The notes beneath the pieces are model-generated. The model worked only from the letters and a program-made list of their open reading frames with translations, was not told the DNA's origin and did not search any database. Shown in pieces: positions 21,401 through 29,710 of a stretch of DNA of 64,000 bases. The translations under genes and the position numbers were made by a program. The stretch's first letter is position 1, and the number at the start of each line of letters is the position of its first letter. The stretch comes from Dipteris shenzhenensis (taxonomy: Eukaryota > Polypodiophyta > Polypodiopsida > Gleicheniales): assembly GCA_047967505.1 (NCBI GenBank), contig CM106540.1. One strand, written 5' to 3'.

Positions 21401-22313
21401 GAGTGTTAAACAATATCACGGCATCTCTCCGTTTGAAGGTCTTCTTCTTTGAATGACGGTCCACCCAGACCTTCCGTCTGTCCTGGACTACCTGTGCAAG
21501 ATACGCACTGTTGAACCGCTCCTCACCCAGCCGATCCAGCTGTTCAATCCTCCGGTCTATGGACTCGTCCCAGCCCAATTTCTCTGCCGCTGCAATCCGC
21601 AGACTCGGTACTAGGAATTCCATGGGGACCACTGCTTCAACTCCGTAAACCAACTTGAATGGTGTGAACCCCGTCGCAACCTTATAGGAAGTCCGGAACG
21701 CCCATAATGCGGAGTAAAGTTTTTCATCCCAATCTGTCCGATTTTCATTGACCAGCAGAATGACTAGCAACACCTTATTCGAGGACTCCGCCTGTCCGTT
21801 TGCCTGAGGGTAATACACTGTGGACTTCTTATGAATGATTAGGTGCCGGGTAACCAGTTCCCGTAACACCGCATTAATGAAATGCCCACCTTGATCCGTG
21901 ACGAGCTCAACCGGACATCCGTACCGTGTCATAATGGCTTCATAAAGGAATCTGGCCACAGCCTTTGCCGAATTATCCTTCAGTGCTCTGGCCTCCACCC
22001 ATTTGGTACAGTAATCCGTCGCCACCAGGATATACCGGTTACCTGTCCTCCTCGCCGGCGGCGAAAACGGACCTACAAAGTCCAGCCCCCACTTCATGAA
22101 CGGTTCGAGGGCCAGTATGGGATTATGCGGCATCCGGTCCCGACCTGATGGCTGGCCCAACCTCTGGCACACATCGCATCTTTTGACGAACCTATGCGCA
22201 TCCCCCATTAATGTTGGCCACCACAGACCTCCTTGGAGTACCTTCCGTCCGGTTACTTCTCCTGCGAAGTGTCCACCGCTGATTCCTTGGTGAGCCTCTT
22301 CCAGGATGACCTC
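18465..22313 (-). CDS. Gypsy C integrase fused to ~900-residue coiled-coil region
   Basis: After the TAG at 22314 the frame reads EVILEEAHQGISGGHF...KRCDVCQ (the HHCC zinc finger). From the Met at 22208 (1247 codons) the integrase core has the triad D43, D105, E141 (D-X61-D-X35-E; GLDFVGP, LVTDQGGHF, PQANGQAESSN) and a GPY-type end (WGGPYWVVE, about 282-290). Instead of stopping near residue 335, the frame stays open to 1247. Residues ~440-640 form a folded-looking domain (VVFHLINPLPVGDEAVQSW, LARGRKVVVYGKTFTLCKEL). A Pro/Ser-rich linker follows, then long Glu/Gln-rich coiled coils at ~780-870 and ~960-1200, and an Ala-rich acidic tail. A Met at 20885 could start it as a separate ORF. The extra domain resembles 'putative plant transposon protein' regions, which is a weak inference. 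Confidence 0.85.
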   Translation of the reverse strand, partial: EVILEEAHQGISGGHFAGEVTGRKVLQGGLWWPTLMGDAHRFVKRCDVCQRLGQPSGRDRMPHNPILALEPFMKWGLDFVGPFSPPARRTGNRYILVATDYCTKWVEARALKDNSAKAVARFLYEAIMTRYGCPVELVTDQGGHFINAVLRELVTRHLIIHKKSTVYYPQANGQAESSNKVLLVILLVNENRTDWDEKLYSALWAFRTSYKVATGFTPFKLVYGVEAVVPMEFLVPSLRIAAAEKLGWDESIDRRIEQLDRLGEERFNSAYLAQVVQDRRKVWVDRHSKKKTFKRRDAVILFNTRMGPHPGKLKLRWGGPYWVVERYGDGTFRLGTVQGELLQKPVNGFRLRPYTGPMPPYPFPEIPPVMIISNAFIAISVEKPMMGAISTHVWYHSLYSEKRWEQSFVSRSEDAAMQSTESSKWGFYQDDGTLDRCMQTRSSPGHPKGNLEAKGGLFPTLYFPELFSLASQLLAAMVVFHLINPLPVGDEAVQSWLTRTRLVEFAGLPWATTPVHPLAQDILAQLARGRKVVVYGKTFTLCKELVAARLHLPVDGPCKVTKLTSSAMEAALGAGCKGEYNMKKLDASKKTCYKFIAEALWQKVKAELLGQAQFTYFQRAEQGKPVPWAKLMADRILEVAKKLLKPTATSRMGQVLFLLFGPDAEPVVLGSYVEVEESTDDASDKESKEVEPARSTMEGALTPRNQVTPVVPAVVVPAEVPQGSQRSRPAVSATSSRMASLLKRKLALVPEGAMLKKTRPEAEALQGESSVHTREDSSGRQACQEETRVVPRGSGELQLSPPVETYDLVTARWLAERLLQCFQKGQLEENEAKLRQENARLLERNQQLQEQLLQFQQMDARRQQDMEEARTAIVAQTQEHLRLTEQLTEKATTATARVQLLEAEVMGYWQPSSSTRMLDEALLLDLSEAFVAEMQGIFLDDQRQLRVELERACRPLDRRLARRDEDDPAGGGAGTAFLPPVPVTETAAQLEGGSSTSANTLGKQTAAGPVDSSEGYVKRIAELEEALRRAKARGKRPEIAQVPAMKPRPQADAAAAFVAAFPEPADGESFDARQFLQLQEHVAVVQQQCDDARSQLLALKLARKEEHHQHEVEVKSLMADLLKIRATTAEQSTGAQTKELGRVMKRMDGVAKKADRSMRVTDLELALSAKTRLHEEELQQLRRTSHVERAAMLVDLRTACRYIHRMAAVAQQAGAAAPPFYGQLQIFVDAHALNPQQLPLLRPAQAAPAVQVPAPAAPAVPAAAAAAAAAADDDGGDVEDEP

Positions 22314-23840
22314 CTACTCATGTGGGTACACACACCGTCGCAACACACCATCTAGCCCCTGCTTATACAATTGGTTAGCAATGATCCGGAAGTCTCTGCT
22401 CTTGAGCGCGAGCCGTTTCCGCTGGTCTCGCGACATTCCGTCGCGCATCTGGCCCGTGTCGACAAAGTGAAACATGTCGTCGTACCACGTCTTTGGAGCT
22501 GCCGGTACCACCGCCTCCAGTTCGAACAGCTGGGCATCCGGAAAATCGTCTTCCACACCCATCGGGTCTTCGCCAGATTCCAACCGCGAAAGGTAATCCG
22601 CTACGGCATGTGTACTTCCTGGTCGATGGACCACCGTGAAGTCGAACTCCTGTAAAAGCAGCATCCACCGGGCCAACTTTCCAGTGAGCTCGGGCTTGTG
22701 TACCAAATACAACAAGGCGGAATGATCCACATGAAACGTGAACCGATTCCCCAACAGGTAGTGACGAAACTTTGTTACGGAAAAAATCATCCCCAATGCT
22801 TCCCGCTCCGTCGTAGAGTAATTCCGTTCGGCTTTTGACAACCTGCGACTTGCATAATACACCGGTCGGAACCACTTGCTTGTCGCTTCCTGCATGAGGA
22901 CACTGCCAATAGCCACGTCCGAGGCATCCACGAAGACATGAAACATCTTCGTCCAATCTGGCGGCTGAACCACCGGTGCTGTCGCCAACATCAGTTTGAG
23001 CCGTCGAAAAGCTAAGTCACAAGCAGGAGACCAGACTACCGGTACTTTGTTGAGTTGGTCATACAGTGGTGTCGCCACATCCGCCAGATACCGCAGCATT
23101 CGGCTGTGCCATTTAACCTGCCCTAGGAATCTCCCGAGCTGCTTACCGTTGCCAGGAACCTTTGCCTGCCGAATCGCTTCGACCTTCGCCGGATCTACCG
23201 CAATGCCTTCTGCCGAGACAATGCAACCCAGCAGCATACCGCTGCCCACGGCGAATGCACATTTCATAGGGTTCAGACACAACCGTGCCTCCCTACACCG
23301 GGTTAAGCATTTCTTCAGATGCTCAAGGTGCTGCTCGCGACTCCCGAAAACACTGAAATCGTCCAGAAATACATGCATAAAGATTAGTAAATAATCATCA
23401 AATATTTCTTGGACCATGCGTTGAAATGTTGCCGGAGCATTCTTTAGCCCAAATGCCATCACCAGGAAAGCAAATGCTCCCCACTCCGTGATGAAGGCTG
23501 TTTTCTCTCGACCTTCTGGTGCCATCTGCACCTGGTTATACCCACTGAAGCCATCCAGAAAAGAATACATCTCGTGACCTGCCACTGTATCCAGCATAGT
23601 ATCATTAAACGGCAAGGGAAACGGATCCGTGATTGTCGCCGCGTTAAGCTTTCTGTAGTCAACACAGACCCGCAACTTCAAATTCTTTTTCGGAACAATC
23701 ACTATTGGCGAAAGCCACGTTGCACGGTCAACCGGATAGATAAACCCGACCTTTAGCAGCCTGTCCAGCTCCTCCTTCACCCTCTGGGCATAGTTCGGGT
23801 TCATTCTATACCGTTGTTGCCGAACCGGTATCGCATCCTT
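22314..23840 (-). CDS. Gypsy C reverse transcriptase and RNase H
   Basis: This lies in the same frame as gag-protease, bounded by TAG codons at both ends. From the Met at 23804 (496 codons) it shows the RT motifs VCVDYRKLN (47-55), SFLDGFSGYNQV (81-92), FGLKNAPATFQRM (118-130) and the catalytic FLDD (146-149), followed by LLGCIVSAEGI. RNase H begins around FHVFVDASD (catalytic Asp 293), with TTEREALGM and the tail FTVVHRPGSTHAVADYLSRL. All recognised catalytic residues are present. The 12 codons before the Met (KDAIPVRQQRYR) belong to the normal RT entry motif, so the TAG upstream interrupts a formerly continuous polyprotein. The closing TAG follows RRCVYPHE. Confidence 0.92.
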   Translation of the reverse strand, partial: KDAIPVRQQRYRMNPNYAQRVKEELDRLLKVGFIYPVDRATWLSPIVIVPKKNLKLRVCVDYRKLNAATITDPFPLPFNDTMLDTVAGHEMYSFLDGFSGYNQVQMAPEGREKTAFITEWGAFAFLVMAFGLKNAPATFQRMVQEIFDDYLLIFMHVFLDDFSVFGSREQHLEHLKKCLTRCREARLCLNPMKCAFAVGSGMLLGCIVSAEGIAVDPAKVEAIRQAKVPGNGKQLGRFLGQVKWHSRMLRYLADVATPLYDQLNKVPVVWSPACDLAFRRLKLMLATAPVVQPPDWTKMFHVFVDASDVAIGSVLMQEATSKWFRPVYYASRRLSKAERNYSTTEREALGMIFSVTKFRHYLLGNRFTFHVDHSALLYLVHKPELTGKLARWMLLLQEFDFTVVHRPGSTHAVADYLSRLESGEDPMGVEDDFPDAQLFELEAVVPAAPKTWYDDMFHFVDTGQMRDGMSRDQRKRLALKSRDFRIIANQLYKQGLDGVLRRCVYPHE

Positions 23841-26800
23841 CTACAGATTGATCCTGTGCTGATAGAATTTGGGATCGATGCCGAGCAAATCTGTGTAGTC
23901 CCAGGCGAACACGTCTTTGAAGGATTTCAGCAATGTCTCCAATTTTCCCCGAAATCCTTTATCGAGCTTCGCACTGACACAGACGTTCTTTGGCTCCTCC
24001 TCCGTCCCGAGGTTAAGATCCAGCAGCTCGTCTTCTTTGACCCTCCGCGAGCGACGGAGTTCCTGCTCGAAAACTCTTTCCGCCTCCGCCACTCCTGCTT
24101 CGTCCGGCATGTCTCCTGTGCCTTCCGGTAGACTCCCTTCGACTGGTTCTTTCGTGGAACTGGATGACTCCTGCGTAGCCGAGGGAATCTGATGCTGATA
24201 TTGCTTTAAAACGGCAACCACATCGACCTCGAACAAGCTTACCAGCTCCGTATTCCTACTGAAGTAATCATCCTCCTCTTCGACCCCCATTCCGTCCATC
24301 ATATGGATACCTTCCGCCATCGTCGGTCGGAATGGTGTCCTCAGCCCTTGTTTGGTATGTACCGAGAGCTTCAGCTTCTTTTTTCCTTTCCGAATGGTGA
24401 TGCGGTCTGATTGCCAGTCTTGTTTCACACGGGCCTGCCGCAACCACGGTCTTCCGAGCAATAACGGGTATGACCCGCTAATATCCTCCATCCGGAGAAT
24501 CACCGCAGCGATTTCGAACTTCACGCCGCAAACCTCCATTTTCAATCCACGGAGCAATCCTAACGGCTGCACTCTCCGTTGGTCTGCCATCCGAACGGCG
24601 AAGGGTGCTGATTCCCATTTTGTGATACTCAATGGCACCAGCATTTGTTCGGACAGGATGTTGACCCCAGACCCTCCGTCCAGCAACACCCCTCCCACAC
24701 GGCTGTTCTCCAGTGTTACGGAAATTACCGGGACCGCTTCGTCAAAAACAGGAGGCTGTACTTCCGCTGCAGGCTTTGCAGATTCGTCTGACGACACTTC
24801 CATTGTTACCGCTTCCATCTCCGACTCCATCGCCCTGACTGGTTCCGTCAATTGTTTGATGAGAGAACTCCGGAAATTGGGTACCAATGCTAACAATTGC
24901 TCCATTGTCATGTGTATTTGATGTTTCCGCAAATCCTGCCATAAATCATATGGTTCAACACCCTCCTCGCCGGTCATCAGGCTGTCCTTCTGACTGGTAG
25001 GTAGACAAGTCGCTTCTGGCTGCTCTCCTTGCAGGCGCCTTGCCACCTTCGCACCATTCTCCGTCACCGAGACTGCCTTTTCCGCGCTCGGCCTAGGTAA
25101 CACCGTTGGGGTTTTCTGGACCCATTCACCGACCGTCGACCGCACCTTTTGTTGTGCCTGCCAGTCCAACGCCGTAGGTCTCCCCTTCTCTTGCTGGGCC
25201 TTGTATTCCCGCACCTTTTCCTGGGATCGTGTGACCACGAGCACATCTCCGCTCGCACTTCCTCCCACTTTGCCTTCAACAGGGACACCCGCCGGTACTT
25301 CCGGTACTTCTTCGGACTTCGGACTAGGCTCCTTGCTATCCTGTTGCTGACTGGCATCATCGCATTCGATAATCAGAACCGCATTCACTGCTGGTGCGAA
25401 CTTGCCTTCTCCGGATCCCCGGGTTGCTTCCTTTTCCGCCTTGTGGCGCTTGAATAATTCGCAATCTACCTTTCGATGTCCGGGTTGATTGCAATAAAAA
25501 CATAGGAACATCCGTTCCCCTGCTGGTTCATCTGCACCTGTTCCAGCCGTTCTCGGTCGCCAAGGTCTTTTCGCCGGTGCGGCTGGTACCGCGGCTGGTG
25601 CTGCGGCTGGTGCCGCAACTACCGCCGCCACCGCTGGTGTCGGGGCTATTCGTGCGTTATAGCGGCAGATCTCCGTGGTATGCGTCGCTGTTTGGCAAAT
25701 CGCACACCACCGCTCATTCAAACCGCATTCCTCTGCTAAGTGTCCTGCATTCCGGCACCGATTACACCAAGTATCCTTGCAAACTTTTGAAGAGGACCCT
25801 ATTCCACTATCCCGGCTTTTGGCTCCGGCAGCAGATCCTTCCGGAAATAACTTCCCTGCCGCTTTTCCAGCCTTCCGCCTCATGGAACGTTTGTCCTCCT
25901 CCTCATCTGACTGATCCGACTCCTCCTCATTATCGGTATCGGAGTCTCCCTCAGCCTCCTCATACTTCACTTTTCCTTTCCTTCCCTTGGAAGTAAACAG
26001 AACTTGTTCCGCCCTCACCGCTGCTTGGACGACTTCTTCCAATGAAAGAGCTTCCAGATCCAACGATGCCAGGGACCTTTTCAATCCTTTAATCAGCCCC
26101 TCCATGAAGTAAGCATTTTGGATGGGGACTGCCGGGGTAGTTGCTGCATCGAGGCGGCGGATCAACGACCGAAACCTGGCCGCATACGCCTCCACTTCTT
26201 GGTTCTTCTGTTCTAGTCTCCCCAGTTTGGCCAGGACATGAACACGGGTCTTGTCCTCCCGAAACCGGAGCAAAAAGGCATCCCGCAGTAGATCAAACGT
26301 GGCGAAATGGGTAGCTCCATATTGCGCGATCCATACTGCCGCCTGCTTCTGCAGTGTCGGGATGAAAGTCGCCATCTTCATAAGATCTGTCGCCTGCACT
26401 GGTGGAGCCGTATTCACCATCCATGCCATCTCAAATGACAGTATATGTGCATCTGCATCCTCCTTATCCCGTCCCGAAAACTTGGGGTACTTCACCGTCA
26501 TCCTGGGTACCAGTGGTGGAATAGCCGCGCTACTTACTGCCGGAACTCCACCCCCGCCTCCGCCTCCACCTCCCCTACCGGGATCTGGTGACGGACCTGG
26601 GGCTCCGCTTCCTGCAGGCACACCACCCCTCCGTCTCCTGGGACTCGGTGGTGGGGAATTCCGCAACGGTGACGCTTCGTCTTCCGGAGGAGTACTTGTT
26701 AAATCGAACGGGCTACTGCGTCCGGAGGATTCACCTTCCTCCTGAACACCGGAAACGACTGGACCTTCCTCTCCTGGGATCAGCGGAGGTGTGTCAGAGC

Positions 26801-26855
26801 GGCTACTACTCTCACTATCCGTGAAGAAGCCGAAGAGAAGATCACGTTGAGCCAC
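23841..26855 (-). CDS. Gypsy C gag and protease (1004 codons)
   Basis: It starts at 26855, 214 bp inside the 5' LTR. Residues 1-118 are Ser/Pro/Gly-rich and disordered-looking. The retrotransposon gag core follows (~120-290: YPKFSGRDKEDADAHILSFE, MATFIPTLQKQAAVWI, LRDAFLLRFRED, GLIKGLKRSL). Three zinc knuckles of C-X2-C-X4-H-X4-C form sit at 364-377, 384-397 and 452-465, separated by an Ala/Pro linker. The protease active site is LLDGGSGVN (Asp 726), with the flap-side motif LLGRPWLRQA. The C-terminal part (GLRTPFRPTMAEGIHMMDG...DLLGIDPKFYQHRINL) leads into RT. The frame ends in TAG, where related elements continue. Confidence 0.93.
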   Translation of the reverse strand: MAQRDLLFGFFTDSESSSRSDTPPLIPGEEGPVVSGVQEEGESSGRSSPFDLTSTPPEDEASPLRNSPPPSPRRRRGGVPAGSGAPGPSPDPGRGGGGGGGGGVPAVSSAAIPPLVPRMTVKYPKFSGRDKEDADAHILSFEMAWMVNTAPPVQATDLMKMATFIPTLQKQAAVWIAQYGATHFATFDLLRDAFLLRFREDKTRVHVLAKLGRLEQKNQEVEAYAARFRSLIRRLDAATTPAVPIQNAYFMEGLIKGLKRSLASLDLEALSLEEVVQAAVRAEQVLFTSKGRKGKVKYEEAEGDSDTDNEEESDQSDEEEDKRSMRRKAGKAAGKLFPEGSAAGAKSRDSGIGSSSKVCKDTWCNRCRNAGHLAEECGLNERWCAICQTATHTTEICRYNARIAPTPAVAAVVAAPAAAPAAVPAAPAKRPWRPRTAGTGADEPAGERMFLCFYCNQPGHRKVDCELFKRHKAEKEATRGSGEGKFAPAVNAVLIIECDDASQQQDSKEPSPKSEEVPEVPAGVPVEGKVGGSASGDVLVVTRSQEKVREYKAQQEKGRPTALDWQAQQKVRSTVGEWVQKTPTVLPRPSAEKAVSVTENGAKVARRLQGEQPEATCLPTSQKDSLMTGEEGVEPYDLWQDLRKHQIHMTMEQLLALVPNFRSSLIKQLTEPVRAMESEMEAVTMEVSSDESAKPAAEVQPPVFDEAVPVISVTLENSRVGGVLLDGGSGVNILSEQMLVPLSITKWESAPFAVRMADQRRVQPLGLLRGLKMEVCGVKFEIAAVILRMEDISGSYPLLLGRPWLRQARVKQDWQSDRITIRKGKKKLKLSVHTKQGLRTPFRPTMAEGIHMMDGMGVEEEDDYFSRNTELVSLFEVDVVAVLKQYQHQIPSATQESSSSTKEPVEGSLPEGTGDMPDEAGVAEAERVFEQELRRSRRVKEDELLDLNLGTEEEPKNVCVSAKLDKGFRGKLETLLKSFKDVFAWDYTDLLGIDPKFYQHRINL

Positions 26856-27053
26856 ATATCTGTCATGCCGTTCCTCGCGGGTTGTACGTGCCGATACTGG
26901 AGTTACAGGCTCCCGAGGCCGTTCCGGAGAGCGCGATGTTCCCCCTGGCTCGCGTCATTCATGCGCTAGTCCACGCACCGAGGAATCAGAGTATTACAGA
27001 TGGGGAGCATCCAACCTCTCCGGGGTATCCACCGCGACGAACATGGAAATCTT

Positions 27054-27065
27054 CCGTGGTCGCCA
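27054..27065 (-). promoter_or_regulatory. Gypsy C candidate primer-binding site
   Basis: Minus strand TGGCGACCACGG lies three bases inside the 5' LTR end (...GGCTAACA-CTT-TGG). The TGG start and position fit a tRNA 3'-end primer site. The tRNA is not identified. Confidence 0.6.
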
Positions 27066-27068
27066 AAG

Positions 27069-27571
27069 TGTTAGCCCTCTCTACTCTGAAGACTAACTCG
27101 AAACGCACTACTGCGACAGATTTACATGCGTAATCGAACTTCAGAACTGCGTATGAAAATTCATAGAGTAGAACAGTGATCGACAGAATCATTCATGATA
27201 AAACAATAAGGTAGATGTAATAGAATATCTGTATTACACTTCTCCGAGCAGTACAACACCGTACTCTCTGATACATAACAATGTTCCTCTTCTGATCACA
27301 CTGATCCTTGCTCCGATCCTCATCAATGAGCCCCCCGAATGATCGCTCTCTTCTCTTTTATCTAACCGGCACACATAACTCCTTCACGGTTTCCGTGACG
27401 GTTGCCGTGATGGTTGTCGTGATGGTTGCCGTGCCTCTTCAGTTCTCCGCCTGGTCCTAGAACTTCCGTCTTTTCATATCTCACTATAAACTAGATACAA
27501 CGTATTAATGATAATGATCTAAGGACTCCCCCCCTAGTTCCTCTTTGATGTTGCTGCTTTTGCCCTTAACA
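27069..27571 (-). repeat. Gypsy C 5' LTR (503 bp)
   Basis: It is the partner of 17905-18407, with 6 substitutions and no gaps. The 12-bp tandem units lie at 27387-27434. Confidence 0.94.
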
Positions 27572-27576
27572 AAATG
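27572..27576. repeat. Target-site duplication AAATG, right copy (gypsy C)
   Basis: It pairs with 17900-17904. Confidence 0.92.
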
Positions 27577-27827
27577 CTCCGTCTACCCTCAGTGCGGTCA
27601 GTCATGGGATGCCTTCCCGCATTTGCATGTAGCCTAGTTGGTAGTGTGCCAACTCTATCTGAAGCCGTCCAGTCATCAGGCCACACATGGCCCCCATCTG
27701 GTGTCCAAACTAGGACCTACCGGATAGCCGAGCTACTCAAATGCCTTCTCCTCATATGGGTGGGCTTACAATTAGAGTTAGCTGGTTCTCGCGTAGTTAC
27801 ACGAGAGTGGAGCATTGATATCTAACA
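27577..27827 (-). repeat. Copia A2 5' LTR, outer part
   Basis: It ends (plus strand) GATATCTAACA at 27827, which is the TGTTAGATATC start of the A2 LTR on the minus strand. Confidence 0.92.
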
Positions 27828-27832
27828 CATTA
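27828..27832. repeat. Target-site duplication CATTA, right copy (copia A2)
   Basis: It pairs with 7978-7982. Confidence 0.9.
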
Positions 27833-29088
27833 ATCCACTACATGCACCAACACAATGTCCTACATATAAATGCAACTTCTTGAAGTTTAAATTGTTAATC
27901 AATGTGTTTTCTTATGTACTACATTTTAAGTTCCACGATTTAGATGAAGAGTCCCATGCTATTAATGGACCACTCAATATAATATGTGTAATCTTGGAGC
28001 TCTTAAATATCTTGCTACATTGTTAATTATTTTTTTAAATATTTTCTCATTGTTAATGCCATAAAGTTTCTTATATATTTTTTGGATTACAAAATGAGCA
28101 TAGAGGGAGATAATGTTTTTATGGATGAAGCCACCCAAGGCATTCTAGACCCACCAATAGGTTATGTGCCTTAAGAGACCAATTCGACTGAGCAATTGAA
28201 ATCATGTTGAGGCACCAACAATCTTGAGTGAGCAAAGAGAGCTACTAGGAAAGGAGAGTCTAGGCATGTTTGCTATGGGTCCCATAGATGGCATGATGGC
28301 GAGGAAGGCACTTAGTCTTTGATAAGTGGCTAATATTTTCCCATTGGACTTCATAAGAAACACATTATTTCTTTGATTCAGGAATGCAACAATCAAGTAC
28401 TCGCAACACTACTAGAGCTCTAGACTTGAGACACAAAGTTTATCTCAACGTGGAAGGAAAGATGCCAATTAATCAATAAATTCCCATATTCTTTAACCCG
28501 TGTAAATCCATGATTTATTGCATCAACTTGTCAATTGGATGGAAAATCATCATTTGCCAGGAATAGGAAGAGGATGACCAACTAAGTGTAAGAGAGCAAG
28601 GACCATGCATAGAGAGACAATGTCTCAAAAGCCTCACGTGTTGAATCTACAAGCACACAATGTTTTGGTTAACCTAGCCATATCCTCCCTACCTCTCCAT
28701 CAATAGGGTGTTACTACAAAAGAATTGCAAGCTCAGACTACATGCCAAGTAGAAGAGATTAAAAGTCTATGAGCATGTAAGCAAGGATGAGCTCACTCAA
28801 TACAAAACCATGTTTGAGTACATAGACACATACGACACAATTGACTTAGATAGCCAGGATGCACCAACAATCACTCAAGGGACTATAGATGTGGGGCATA
28901 CTTCTTTAGCTCCTTGAGGTATATTTTGTAAACATCATCTTGGAAAAGTTGTATTGTGATATTACAATTTTTGTTGTAGACATATGTTGATAATATGCAT
29001 ACTTGTAAACATGACCTTGACATATACCAACTCTTTTCCGAGTGGATCCTTGTGATATTTGTGGTTTGCCTTGTGTGACACATTTTTC
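27833..29088. other. Spacer with one short coding-like stretch
   Basis: No gene is recognised. A plus-strand open run at 28762-28917 reads KVYEHVSKDELTQYKTMFEY, then IDTYDTIDLDSQDAPTITQG, and looks protein-like but matches no family I know. A 64-codon minus-strand frame at 28202-28396 has no recognisable motif. Confidence 0.45.
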
Positions 29089-29268
29089 ATGCCATGAAAT
29101 TAGCCTAACCTTCATTTCATAATAATTGGGGAAGCGAAACTAGCTAAAGACATTGTATCCATGAAATTAGCCAAATCTTATTAGCTAAAGACATTTTGAA
29201 TGCCATGAAAATAGCTGAATCTTCATTTCAAAATAAGAGGGGAAGGGAAACCAGCTAAAGACATCTTA
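29089..29268. repeat. Imperfect direct duplication, ~65-bp units 112 bp apart
   Basis: atgccatgaaattagcc...ggggaagcgaaactagctaaagacat at about 29089-29153 is repeated at about 29201-29265, with a third partial copy (catgaaattagccaaatctt) between them. Confidence 0.65.
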
Positions 29269-29357
29269 TGAAAAATGCTTTCAAAAATGATAATCAATGC
29301 CATAATACATGCACTCAAATCACTACTACACACGCATCCTATTGCAACGTTTACGTA

Positions 29358-29509
29358 CCGACGATTAGCGCCCGCTTAGCGTTAATCGTCGGTATAAAAA
29401 TCGGGTGTCGTAAATCGTCGCTATATAGCGACTTTTGCTAAACGTCGCTATATAGCGACATTAGTAAAAGTCGCTATATAGCGACTTTTAAAGGTCGCTA
29501 TATAGCGAC
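29358..29509. repeat. CACTA subterminal palindrome cluster
   Basis: An 11-bp perfect inverted repeat with a 15-bp loop is followed by four perfect 16-bp palindromes GTCGCTATATAGCGAC spaced 24-27 bp start to start, identical to each other. Their perfection contrasts with the decayed transposase beside them. Confidence 0.9.
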
Positions 29510-29710
29510 ACTGAGACAATATATTATAGCAATGTTTTACAGAGAGTTTTTTTTTTTTTTTTAGCCTTAAAAATTATTTTCTTCCAATGACAAAATTTTT
29601 TAAATTTTCATACATGTTTGAGCTCATAGAGAATTAAAAAATGAGAGCATGTACATCAAGCCTTTGAAGCTCATATATTCATGTCCAAGTTTGAGATGAG
29701 AAAAATCAAA

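Larger units (their letters stand above)
17905..27571 (-). mobile_element. Gypsy C: young Ty3/gypsy element with an extra C-terminal ORF
   Basis: Two 503-bp LTRs differ at 6 sites (about 1.2%), with a 5-bp duplication AAATG, so it is a recent insertion and the newest large one in the window that can be dated this way. A single minus-strand frame from 26855 to 18465 (2797 codons) covers gag, protease, RT, RNase H, integrase and a long extra region, broken only by TAG at 23841-23843 and 22314-22316. The DGG protease motif, FLDDFSVFG in RT and absence of a chromodomain suggest the non-chromovirus Athila/Tat side of plant gypsy elements (inference). It is visibly more GC-rich than the flanking copia DNA. 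Confidence 0.95.
7983..27827 (-). mobile_element. Copia A2: Ty1/copia element carrying three nested insertions
   Basis: LTR TGTTAG...TTACA, PBS, gag, protease, integrase and RNase H are in minus-strand order. Removing the three inserts (8466-8712, 10598-16435, 17905-27571) and one copy of each target duplication rejoins every broken part: the 3' LTR becomes 728 bp, the 5' LTR becomes 728 bp, and gag runs directly into the protease motif. The element lacks reverse transcriptase because of an internal deletion of about 1.5 kb relative to A1 (junction near 9540-9590). It could therefore only have moved before the deletion or with help in trans. Confidence 0.93.

Noticed and set aside
22314-23843. 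Rescue of TAG codons by U-to-C RNA editing
   Set aside because: Such editing is known for organelle transcripts of some ferns, hornworts and lycophytes, not nuclear retroelements. C-to-T decay at CAG is simpler.
29417-29509. CRISPR-like array (regular 16-bp repeats)
   Set aside because: The repeats are palindromic with 8-11 bp non-variable AT spacers, next to a CACTA terminus in a eukaryotic genome. Transposon subterminal repeats explain them.
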